DNA from: Pseudomonadota bacterium
GTDB lineage: Bacteria; Desulfobacterota; Desulfovibrionia; Desulfovibrionales; Desulfovibrionaceae
NCBI GenBank assembly: GCA_023390395.1
Contig: JAEWCY010000219.1
Span: 1 to 23,082 of the forward strand
Direction of reading: 5' to 3'
DNA length: 23,082 bases
How positions within the stretch are numbered: the stretch's first letter is position 1; each line of letters begins with the position of its first letter. Below, in pieces: positions 1 through 6,602 of the stretch. The notes beneath the pieces were generated by a model, which searched no databases, was not told where the DNA came from, and was given only the letters and a program-made list of their open reading frames with translations. Made by a program: the position numbers and the translations under genes.

Positions 1-852
1 GGCGGGAGCAGGCGCGGCCGGCGGCGCGGGGACCTTGGGCACGGGCGCGGCCGGTGGCGCGAGCGGCGCGGCGGCCGGCGTCTCCAGGGTGCAGCCCTCG
101 CAGGATTCGATGCTCACGTCGCCGGGATTTTCCAGAAAACAGAACACGTCGCGCAGCGCGTTGGCGTCCACGACCGCCGCGTCGTCGCCGGTCAGCAGGG
201 CCTCGAAGCGCAAGGTGCAGGCCAGGGGGTCGAGGGCGTCCAGTTCCGGCACGGCCCACAAATCGCAACGCACGGCGAGGTTCCCCATGGACCGCAGTTC
301 GTCGAGCAGGGCCAGGGGATCGGATTTGGCCAGGTGGCCGGCGTCGGACGGGGCCAGGCGAATGCGCCAGGTGCGGGTGCTGCCGCCCGGGGCGGCCGGC
401 GAGGCCGACGGCGCGGCGGGAGCTTCCGGCTCGGGCGCGGCGGGGGGGACGACCGGGGCCTCGTCTTCCGGAAGGTCGGGGCTCTTGAGCAGTTCCTTGA
501 GGCGTCCGGACAGCTCCTCGTCCTCCCCGGCCGCCTCGCCGCCCTCGGTCAGCATGGCCGCGATCCGGTCCTTGGCGGCGAAGGAGGCGTCGAGCAGGGC
601 CTTGCCCACCACCCGCCAGCCCGTGCGCACCTGATCGAAGAGCGACTCCAGGTCGTGGGCCAGGCGCACCACGGCCGTGAGCCCGAACATGTCGCAGGCC
701 CCCTTGATGGTATGCACGGCCCGGAAGATCCGGTTGACGGTGTCCATGTCCCTGGGGTCGTGCTCCAGCTCGAGCAGGGCGCCGTCCAACTCGGCCAGAT
801 TCTCCATGACCTCTTCCTGGAAGAGCGTGCGCATCTCGTCGTGTACGGCCAT
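1..852 (-). CDS. cheA: Chemotaxis-type histidine kinase CheA, N-terminal part (runs off the left edge)
   Basis: This is the first 284 codons of a CheA-like kinase; the frame is still open at base 1, so the dimerisation, ATPase and CheW-like domains would lie outside the window. Residues 1-105 form an HPt (P1) domain with the motif RAVHTIKGACDMFGL, where His47 is the expected phosphorylation site. An Ala/Pro-rich linker follows. A second domain at about residues 163-255 begins TRTWRIRLAPSDAGHLAKSD and has the CDLWAVPELDALDP stretch typical of the regulatory linker domain of CheA proteins in this bacterial group. The ATG at 850-852 has a G-rich Shine-Dalgarno (GAGGGGG) about 5 bases upstream. 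The gene is last of the visible minus-strand signalling operon, 115 bases after the HPt-STAS gene. CheA normally autophosphorylates on the HPt histidine and passes phosphate to CheY/CheB; here a REC-PP2C protein in the same operon is another possible acceptor (inference). Confidence 0.88.
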   Translation of the reverse strand, partial: MAVHDEMRTLFQEEVMENLAELDGALLELEHDPRDMDTVNRIFRAVHTIKGACDMFGLTAVVRLAHDLESLFDQVRTGWRVVGKALLDASFAAKDRIAAMLTEGGEAAGEDEELSGRLKELLKSPDLPEDEAPVVPPAAPEPEAPAAPSASPAAPGGSTRTWRIRLAPSDAGHLAKSDPLALLDELRSMGNLAVRCDLWAVPELDALDPLACTLRFEALLTGDDAAVVDANALRDVFCFLENPGDVSIESCEGCTLETPAAAPLAPPAAPVPKVPAPPAAPAPA

Positions 853-911
853 CAAGGTCCCCCTCGCGACGCGTCCTCGAAAAAAGCGCCTGCTTTTTTG
901 GCGGACGTCAT
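852..911 (-). CDS. Possible 19-codon leader ORF overlapping the cheA start
   Basis: A short frame starting at the ATG of 909-911 encodes about 19 residues (MTSAKKAGAFFEDASRGGP). Its TGA overlaps the cheA ATG in a TGATG arrangement, the classic layout for translational coupling. No strong Shine-Dalgarno is visible before it. The frame crosses an A/T-rich hairpin (880-899). It could be a leader peptide that couples translation into cheA, or chance. I do not recognise the peptide. Confidence 0.25.
   Translation of the reverse strand: MTSAKKAGAFFEDASRGGP
880..899. terminator. Short palindrome with A6/T6 arms upstream of cheA
   Basis: AAAAAAGC and GCTTTTTT form a perfect 8-bp stem around a 4-base loop (888-891). 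Read on the minus strand it ends in a run of T, as an intrinsic terminator would, but only two of the stem pairs are G-C. It lies between the HPt-STAS gene and cheA, so it could lower read-through into cheA. Function is inferred. Confidence 0.35.
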
Positions 912-967
912 ATTGATCACCATTCTTTTCTCAAAAAATACCGGCGCATTTTTCAAGAGACGCACAC

Positions 968-2137
968 TTAGGATGCGAAGAGCAGTTGCGACGGCAGGCC
1001 CACGGCGGCCAGGGCGTCCGGCGTGATGCCGGCCCGCCTGGCCGTGGCCCCAAGCGAGGCCGGCGGGCCGCTCCGGTGCGCCAGGGGCAGCCCTCGGGCG
1101 GCGTAGGTCCGGCCGGCGGACACCAGGACCTGGAGCATGGCCAGGTCGGCCTGGACGCCCGGGGCGAAGTCCATGACCAGGCCCCCGCCGTGGGAAAGTC
1201 CGGCCAGGAAGGCCTCGCGCGCCGCCGCCGCCTCGGCCGGGGCGCTTCCGTCCAGGCGCAGCACGGCCCGGCCGTCCGCCACCCGCAGCGTGAACGGCCC
1301 GAAGGCCTCCTCGCTCTCGGCCGCGGCGGCCGGCGGCGCGGCCTCGGCTTCCGCCGCCGGCGCCGCGGCGAGCGGGGACAGGTCCACGGGGTGGATGCGC
1401 GAGGCGTCGAGGGCGAAAAGATAGCTCACGATGTCCGGCTCCACGATGGAGGCGAACAGCACGTAGAAGGGGATGCGGTTGACCGGCGGCGCGTCCAGGT
1501 CGCCCACCACGGCCAGCTCCATGCGGCAGTCGAGGATCATGCCGCTGGCCTCCATGGTGTTGATGACGTCGAGCGGCGTCTTGCCCCGGGCCTGGACGTC
1601 GTGGATGAGGTCGTACTCCACGAGGTAGAGGTTCTTGCCGCCGGAAACGCCCTGGCGCAGGCTCAGGGCGTCCATGGAGAAGACGACCTCGCCGCCCGGC
1701 AGGGCGATGGGCACGACGTCGGCGGCCTTGGCCCGTTCCTCCGGGGCCAGGTGCTCGGCCGTGAGCCCGGACAGGTCGGCCAGCAGGCCGGAGATGTCCT
1801 CGGCGTCGCTGGCCGGCCCCAGCTCCACCAGGCCGAGCAGCCGGTCGAAGCCGGCCAGGAGCTGGTTGACGACCCGGGTGTCCGGGGCGATCTCGCGGCT
1901 GCGGACCATGTGCAGGAGGTTTTCGAGCTTGTGGGCCAGGTCGCGGATGTTGTTGAGGTTGAGGAAGCCGGCCCCGCCCTTGATGGAGTGGGCGGCGCGG
2001 AAGACCTTGTTGACGAGCTCCTCGTCGATGTCCGCTCCGCCGCGCTCCATGTCCATGAGCGCCGATTCGATGTCGGCCAGGTGCTCGCGGGTGTCCTCCA
2101 CGAACATGGCCATGATTTCGTCGTCCATCTGGTCCAT
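968..2137 (-). CDS. HPt phosphotransfer protein with CheA-like linker domain and C-terminal STAS-like domain, no kinase domain
   Basis: The protein has 389 residues. Residues 1-115 are an HPt domain with RAAHSIKGGAGFL; His50 is the expected phospho-acceptor. Residues about 142-258 resemble the globular region that follows HPt in many CheA proteins (start VPIALPGGEVVFSMDALS). An Ala/Glu-rich linker follows. Residues about 275-385 look like a STAS/MlaB-type domain (MDFAPGVQADLAMLQVLVSA), but the serine that anti-sigma kinases phosphorylate in RsbV proteins is replaced, because the turn reads ADLA. No H-box kinase, ATPase or CheW-like region is present, so it cannot autophosphorylate and should act as a phosphotransfer or docking partner, perhaps of the neighbouring CheA or REC-PP2C. 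The gene follows the kinase-STAS fusion by 13 bases in the same operon. The alternative is a degenerate CheA that lost its catalytic half. Confidence 0.82.
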   Translation of the reverse strand: MDQMDDEIMAMFVEDTREHLADIESALMDMERGGADIDEELVNKVFRAAHSIKGGAGFLNLNNIRDLAHKLENLLHMVRSREIAPDTRVVNQLLAGFDRLLGLVELGPASDAEDISGLLADLSGLTAEHLAPEERAKAADVVPIALPGGEVVFSMDALSLRQGVSGGKNLYLVEYDLIHDVQARGKTPLDVINTMEASGMILDCRMELAVVGDLDAPPVNRIPFYVLFASIVEPDIVSYLFALDASRIHPVDLSPLAAAPAAEAEAAPPAAAAESEEAFGPFTLRVADGRAVLRLDGSAPAEAAAAREAFLAGLSHGGGLVMDFAPGVQADLAMLQVLVSAGRTYAARGLPLAHRSGPPASLGATARRAGITPDALAAVGLPSQLLFAS

Positions 2138-2150
2138 GCCAACTCCCGGC

Positions 2151-2927
2151 TCAGGCGGTTTCGACGTGGAAATGCTTGTCCAGGCGCATGGTGCGCAGCA
2201 GCGCCGCCAGGTCGGCGTTGACGTGGCGCAGGGACAGCCGTCCGCCCTTCTTGCCCAGGGTGTTGTGCACGGCGATAAGCAGCCCGATGCCCACGGAATC
2301 GATAAGCTCCACGCGTGACAGGTCGATGACCAGCGAGGCGTCGCCGCCCTGGAGGATTTCCTTGAGGCGCGCGCGGAGCTCGTCCGCGACCGAGGCCACG
2401 ATGTCCCCGGCCGGGCTTACGATGGTCTGTCCGTCCTCGATGCGTATGTCGTGCATGGGTGTGCTCCGGTTGTCGTTTTCCCCCGCCTCGGGGAGGACGG
2501 CCGGGCCGCGCAAGCCGGCCACGGCCTTGGTGAGGGTCACCTGGTTGCCGGCGCCGTTGAAGCGCACGTCGTCGGCGTAAAGGGTCAGGATGGTGAGGCC
2601 CCGGCCGCTGGTGGCCTCGGGCGGGGCCAGGTTGGACAGGCCCGAGCGCCAGTCGAAGCCCGGGCCCTGGTCGGCCACGGTGAGGGTCAGCCGGGCCTCG
2701 GCGGTCCGCACCTCCAGGGTCACGACCTTGAGGGGGTCGCCGCGGCTGCCGTGGAGCACGGCGTTTAACAGCGCCTCGCGCAGGAGCAGCTTGACGTCGA
2801 ACAGGCTGCCGCCGGCGTTCTGGGCTTGGAGAAAGCGCACGGTCTCGGCCACGGACCGGTCCAGAAGGGCCAGTTCGGCCGAGAAGCGGAAGGACAGGCC
2901 GCCGGGGAAGGACTGGATCTCGTACAT
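2151..2927 (-). CDS. Anti-sigma-type serine kinase (RsbW-like) fused in frame to a STAS antagonist domain (RsbV-like)
   Basis: One uninterrupted 258-residue frame holds two proteins that are normally separate. Residues 1-135 form a GHKL ATPase of the RsbW/SpoIIAB type, with N-box REALLNAVLHG (Glu51, Asn55), ADQGPGFD and ATSGRGLTIL. After a linker of about 20 residues, residues 158-258 form a complete STAS domain with IDLSRVELIDSVGIGLL, where the serine of DSVG matches the RsbV phospho-serine. The second half has its own candidate start, ATG at 2454-2456, with GGAG 7 bases upstream, so a separate antagonist may also be made. In the family, the kinase phosphorylates the STAS serine and a PP2C phosphatase reverses this; the PP2C gene lies immediately upstream with a 5-base gap. 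The target (sigma factor or other) is not visible here. Confidence 0.85.
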   Translation of the reverse strand: MYEIQSFPGGLSFRFSAELALLDRSVAETVRFLQAQNAGGSLFDVKLLLREALLNAVLHGSRGDPLKVVTLEVRTAEARLTLTVADQGPGFDWRSGLSNLAPPEATSGRGLTILTLYADDVRFNGAGNQVTLTKAVAGLRGPAVLPEAGENDNRSTPMHDIRIEDGQTIVSPAGDIVASVADELRARLKEILQGGDASLVIDLSRVELIDSVGIGLLIAVHNTLGKKGGRLSLRHVNADLAALLRTMRLDKHFHVETA

Positions 2928-2932
2928 GGCCG

Positions 2933-4084
2933 TCACACCTCGATGCCCATGAGCACCAGATCGTCCTGGGGCGGCTGTCCGCCTTCGGTCATGGCCTCGG
3001 CCACGGCCGCCACGGCCGCCTCGAGGGGCAGGCCGGCCGCCAGGCGGCATTGCTCCGTCAGGGCCGCCAGCCCCGCCTCCCGGGCCCGGGCCCGGGAGCC
3101 GAACCGTTCGATGAGTCCGTCGGTATAGAGATAGAGGCGGTCGCCGGGTTTGACCGGCTGCTCCAGATAGCCGCACTGCACCGTCTCGAACACGCCGAGC
3201 ACGTCGCCTTCGGCGGCCAGCGTCGTGGCCGCGCCGTCGGGCGAGACCAGGATGGGCGGCGGATGGCCGCCGCTGACCAGGGTCAGCTTCCGGCGCTTGC
3301 GGCTCAGGCAGACCATGGACGCGGTCAGGTGCTTGCCGCCCTGCAGCAGGGTGGAAAGCACGCTGTTGATGTTCTTGAAGGTCTCGAGCGGCGTGAAAAG
3401 CGGCCCGGTGTTCTGGCGCAGCAGGGCCTTGAGCGAGGAGGTGACGAAGGAGGCCCCCAGGTCGTGGCCCGAGATGTCGGCCACGAAATAGCCCGTCACC
3501 GTGTCGGTCCAGGGGAACACGTCGTAGAAGTCGCCGCCGGCTTCGAGCACCGGCACGTAGCGCACGGCGAACTTCGCCTCGGGCAGGTCGGCCGGCGCGA
3601 CCAGGATGGACTGCTGGGCGTCGCGGATCTGCTCGAGCTTGGCCGCCTGCTCGGCCAGCAGCGCCCGCAGGCCCCGGCGCAGGCGGATGTGGATCTTGAC
3701 CCGGGCCAGGACCTCTTCCCGGGCGAAGGGCTTGGTGACGTAGTCCACGGCGCCCAGGCGCAGGCCCTTGACCTTGTTGTCCACGTCGTCGAGGCCGGAG
3801 ATGAAGATGATGGGGATGTCGGCCGTGGCCGGATCGGCCGTGAGGCGGCGGCAGGTGTCGAAGCCGGACTCGCCGGGCATCATGATATCGAGGATGACGA
3901 GGTCCGGCTGCTCCCTGGCCGCGATCTCCCGGCCCTTGGGTCCGGAATCGGCCCGAAGCGGCTCGAACCCGGCGTCCTTGAGCATCCAGGCCAGGGTCTC
4001 GACGTTGATGGCCTCGTCGTCGACGACGAGGATGCGCGGCGGGCTGGCCTGGGAGGGCAAGCTCCTGGCGGCGGAGTGTTCCAT
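2933..4084 (-). CDS. Response regulator with PP2C-type (RsbU/SpoIIE) serine phosphatase output domain
   Basis: This 383-residue protein has an N-terminal REC domain (about 16-135) with DDE at 22-24, phospho-acceptor Asp66 in VILDIMMPGESG and Lys118 in TKPF. A short helical linker leads to a PPM/SpoIIE phosphatase domain (about 170-383) with GGDFYDVF, VADISGHDLGASF, SGGHPPP, YTDGLIERF and a final DDLVLMGIEV, all metal-binding or core motifs. Phosphorylation of REC should switch on dephosphorylation of a STAS antagonist, most likely the one encoded next. I chose the ATG at 4082-4084. A longer frame starts with TTG at 4150, but a good promoter (4166-4194) would place transcription start only about 9 bases before that TTG, and the extra 22 residues look non-conserved. 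The Shine-Dalgarno is weak for either choice. It is the first gene of the minus-strand operon. Confidence 0.87.
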   Translation of the reverse strand: MEHSAARSLPSQASPPRILVVDDEAINVETLAWMLKDAGFEPLRADSGPKGREIAAREQPDLVILDIMMPGESGFDTCRRLTADPATADIPIIFISGLDDVDNKVKGLRLGAVDYVTKPFAREEVLARVKIHIRLRRGLRALLAEQAAKLEQIRDAQQSILVAPADLPEAKFAVRYVPVLEAGGDFYDVFPWTDTVTGYFVADISGHDLGASFVTSSLKALLRQNTGPLFTPLETFKNINSVLSTLLQGGKHLTASMVCLSRKRRKLTLVSGGHPPPILVSPDGAATTLAAEGDVLGVFETVQCGYLEQPVKPGDRLYLYTDGLIERFGSRARAREAGLAALTEQCRLAAGLPLEAAVAAVAEAMTEGGQPPQDDLVLMGIEV

Positions 4085-4165
4085 GCGTTGGCACCGGATC
4101 GCTGTGCGGCCGGGAGGGGGGCCCGCAGGGTTCTTGGAAACGCGTTGCAATCAAGCCTGCCAGCC

Positions 4166-4194
4166 AGTATGACGATTTCCGGGGCGATTGACAA
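4166..4194 (-). promoter_or_regulatory. Sigma70-like promoter of the signalling operon
   Basis: On the minus strand, TTGTCA (4189-4194) and CATACT (4166-4171) are separated by exactly 17 bases. Transcription would start near 4159, giving a leader of about 75 bases to the ATG at 4084. The same block reads TTGACA on the plus strand (4188-4193), but no good -10 box lies at the right distance there. Confidence 0.5.
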
Positions 4195-4261
4195 CGCGGC
4201 CGGACATGATTTTTCATGGCCTCCCCCACGGCGGCCGGCGAGGCGCAAGGTACGATATTTT

Positions 4262-4714
4262 ATGGGAAACATCCTGGAATCGTTCAAGAAACACCATCGG
4301 GAACTCGGCATCGCGGCCATCTGGATCGTAAGCCTGCTGCCCGGCGTCATCGTGTCCCTGCGCAAGGGCGACCCCTGGCACGCCACGGTGGTGGTCATTT
4401 TCATCCAGCTTTTGGCCTCTTTCGGCTCCATCACGCTCTTCGGCGTCATCACCCAGATCATCTGCTACAAGTACATCGAGTCCGTGGAGATCCACGACCG
4501 CATGATGGACGGCCTGTTCTTCGGCTTCCACGCCGGCATGGTCATCTGGATCTCCTACGGCTTCTACCACATCCTCTTCGGCCGCAAGATCATCGGCAAC
4601 GTCAACGACCTGGTGGCCATCTTCGGCGTCAGTTGCATCGGCAGCTGCATCCTCGGCATCGCCATCGGCTTCCTGGTCGGCAAGCTGCGCGACGGCAACG
4701 CCACCATCGTCTGA
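4262..4714 (+). CDS. Uncharacterised four-helix membrane protein
   Basis: I do not recognise this 150-residue protein. After a basic, hydrophilic start (MGNILESFKKHHREL) it has four hydrophobic segments, at about 17-34, 42-70, 84-105 and 117-142, and ends in a short polar tail. Notable residues are two cysteines in the third-to-fourth helix area (SCIGSC), ESVEIHDRMMDG between helices two and three, and aromatic-rich FYHILFGRK. The ATG at 4262 is preceded by AAGG at a long spacing, so initiation may be modest. It stands alone: divergent from the signalling operon and separated from hflX by a hairpin repeat. A small membrane sensor or a transporter-like subunit would fit, but nothing in the sequence decides this. 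Confidence 0.7.
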   Translation: MGNILESFKKHHRELGIAAIWIVSLLPGVIVSLRKGDPWHATVVVIFIQLLASFGSITLFGVITQIICYKYIESVEIHDRMMDGLFFGFHAGMVIWISYGFYHILFGRKIIGNVNDLVAIFGVSCIGSCILGIAIGFLVGKLRDGNATIV

Positions 4715-4730
4715 CCGGGAAGGACAGGGG

Positions 4731-4777
4731 GGAGCCTCCGGCGGCCAGGAGGGGGCGATCCCCTCCTGGACCTCCCC
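4731..4777 (+). repeat. Dispersed hairpin repeat, copy 1
   Basis: CCAGGAGGGG (4745-4754) and CCCCTCCTGG (4760-4769) form a perfect 10-bp stem with a 5-base loop, preceded by GCCTCCGGCGG and followed by ACCTCCC. The same unit occurs at 20160-20203. It begins 16 bases after the stop codon of the membrane-protein gene and probably acts as a transcription terminator or mRNA-end stabiliser in a REP-like family. There is no T-tract. Confidence 0.75.
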
Positions 4778-4838
4778 ATTGGCGCAGGCGTGCGGGGACA
4801 TTGCGTCCGACCATTTTTCAACGTTTCGGAGGCCCGCC

Positions 4839-6602
4839 ATTTCCGCCAAGGTCCAAGGCAACACCGTCGGGCTCAAGCCCAGCCAGATGAAGGCCCTGGA
4901 GCGCCTGGGCACCCGGCGCTACCCGGCCAGGGGCGCGGCCACGCCCGACCAGGCCCGGGAGCTGGCCGCCGTCGCCTACGGCATCGGCCGGCAGGTCGGC
5001 CTGCTCATCGACCGCAAGGGCCGGCCGACCATGATCCTGGTCGGCACGCCCAAGGGCATCCTCATCCCGGAGCTGGACCGCGCGCGCCTGGGCGCGGCGC
5101 GCCTTCGCGGCGTGCGCCTGCTGCACACCCACCTGACGCGCGAGGGCCTGACCGAGGAAGACCTCACGGACATGCTGTTTCTGCGCCTGGACAGCGTGGC
5201 CGCCCTGACCGTGGACGACCAGGCCCAGCCCGTGACGCTGCACGCCGCCGTGCTGCTGCCGCCGGGCGCGGGGGACGCGCCCTACGACGTGCTGCCGCCC
5301 CGGCCCTTCGACCGGGTGGAGGAGGACTTCAACGCCCTGGCCGAGGCGCTGGAAGCCGAGCTCGCCCGCGAGGGCGAACGGCTGGCCGCGCCGGATTCCC
5401 GGGAGGCCGGCCGGGAAAAGGCGGTGCTCGTCAGCGTGGCCAGCTCGCCCCGGGCCGTGCAGGAAGCCTCCCTGGCCGAGCTGGCCGCCCTGGCCGACAC
5501 GGCCGGGCTGGCCGTGGCCGAGTCCGTGGTGCAGCGGGTGGCCGCGCTCAATCCGAAGTTCATCCTGGGCAAGGGCAAGCTGGCCGAGATCGAGGTGGCG
5601 GCCCTGCGCTGCGGCGCGTCGCTGCTGGTCTTCGACGGCGAGCTCTCGCCGTCCCAGATCCGCAACCTGGCCGAGGTGACCCAGCTGCGGGTCATCGACC
5701 GCACCCAGCTCATCCTGGACATCTTCGCCCAGCACGCCGCCTCGCGCGGCGGCAAGCTGCAGGTGGAGATGGCCCAGCTCAAGTACCTCCAGCCCAGGCT
5801 CGTGCGCCAGGACCGGGCCATGTCCCGGCTCATGGGCGGCATCGGCGGCCGGGGCCCGGGCGAGACCAAGCTCGAGGTGGACCGCCGCCGCATCCGCGAG
5901 CGCATCGGCCGCATCAAAGACGAGCTCAAGGAGCTGCGCAAGCGCCGGGCCGCGGCCCGGGCCGGCCGGGCCAGGGCCGGGCTGCCCGTGGTGTCCCTGG
6001 TCGGCTACACCAACGCCGGCAAGTCCACCCTGCTCAACACCCTCACCGGCAGCGAGGTGCTGGCCGAGAACCGGCTTTTCGCCACCCTGGACCCCACCAG
6101 CCGGCGGCTGCGCTTTCCCAGCGACCGGGAGATCATCCTCACCGACACCGTGGGTTTCATCCGCGAGCTGCCCAAGGAGCTCAAGGAGGCCTTCCGGGCC
6201 ACCCTGGAGGAGCTGGAGGCGGCGGACCTGCTGGTGGCCGTGGCCGACGCCTCCCACCCCGAGGTCGAGGGCCAGGCCGCGGCCGTGGCCGACATCCTGC
6301 GGGAGATGGAGCTTGGCGACATTCCCAGGCTTTTCGTGCTCAACAAGTGGGACGCCGTGCCCGAGGAGGCGCGCGGGCCGCTTCGAAACGCCTTTCCCGA
6401 GGCCATCGCCCTCTCGGCCCGCACCGGCGAGGGCCTCAGCGCCCTGACCGACGCCATCCTGGCCCGGGTGCGCCCCGGTCCCGGCGTGCGCGACCACGGA
6501 CCGGCCCCGGCCGGGCCGGAGGCGGCCCCGGAGCACGGAGAGCGCGACGCGGACGCGGACGGGGCGGCTACGGCTGCGGACGCGGCTCGAACCGGGCCTT
6601 GA
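4839..6602 (+). CDS. hflX: Ribosome-associated GTPase HflX, long form
   Basis: HflX is a GTPase that binds the 50S subunit and rescues or splits stalled ribosomes. The protein has about 587 residues, well above the roughly 430 of E. coli HflX, because of an N-terminal extension of about 180 residues (with HTHLTREGLTEEDL). Then come the HflX nucleotide-binding domain (NPKFILGKGKLAEIE; MSRLMGGIGGRGPGETKLE), a coiled-coil arm, and the G domain with Walker A GYTNAGKST (about residue 389), LFATLDPTSR, DTVGFI, NKWD and SARTG. The tail is Ala/Pro/Asp-rich. No ATG fits the start: a TTG at 4779 lies inside the hairpin repeat and an ATG at 4887 would remove the SAKVQGNTVGLKPSQ stretch that I remember as conserved. 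The ATT at 4839-4841 has a full GGAGG 6 bases upstream and is my choice. The 3' end overlaps the convergent hydrolase gene by 35 bases. Confidence 0.9.
   Translation: MSAKVQGNTVGLKPSQMKALERLGTRRYPARGAATPDQARELAAVAYGIGRQVGLLIDRKGRPTMILVGTPKGILIPELDRARLGAARLRGVRLLHTHLTREGLTEEDLTDMLFLRLDSVAALTVDDQAQPVTLHAAVLLPPGAGDAPYDVLPPRPFDRVEEDFNALAEALEAELAREGERLAAPDSREAGREKAVLVSVASSPRAVQEASLAELAALADTAGLAVAESVVQRVAALNPKFILGKGKLAEIEVAALRCGASLLVFDGELSPSQIRNLAEVTQLRVIDRTQLILDIFAQHAASRGGKLQVEMAQLKYLQPRLVRQDRAMSRLMGGIGGRGPGETKLEVDRRRIRERIGRIKDELKELRKRRAAARAGRARAGLPVVSLVGYTNAGKSTLLNTLTGSEVLAENRLFATLDPTSRRLRFPSDREIILTDTVGFIRELPKELKEAFRATLEELEAADLLVAVADASHPEVEGQAAAVADILREMELGDIPRLFVLNKWDAVPEEARGPLRNAFPEAIALSARTGEGLSALTDAILARVRPGPGVRDHGPAPAGPEAAPEHGERDADADGAATAADAARTGP

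Noticed and set aside
4188..4216. Plus-strand promoter TTGACA for the membrane-protein gene
   Set aside because: The -35 is perfect, but the 16-18 base positions give only T-rich or TTTTCA sequences; the minus-strand pair fits better.
4779..4838. TTG start for hflX at 4779
   Set aside because: It lies next to the hairpin repeat, has no Shine-Dalgarno and adds residues with no family character.
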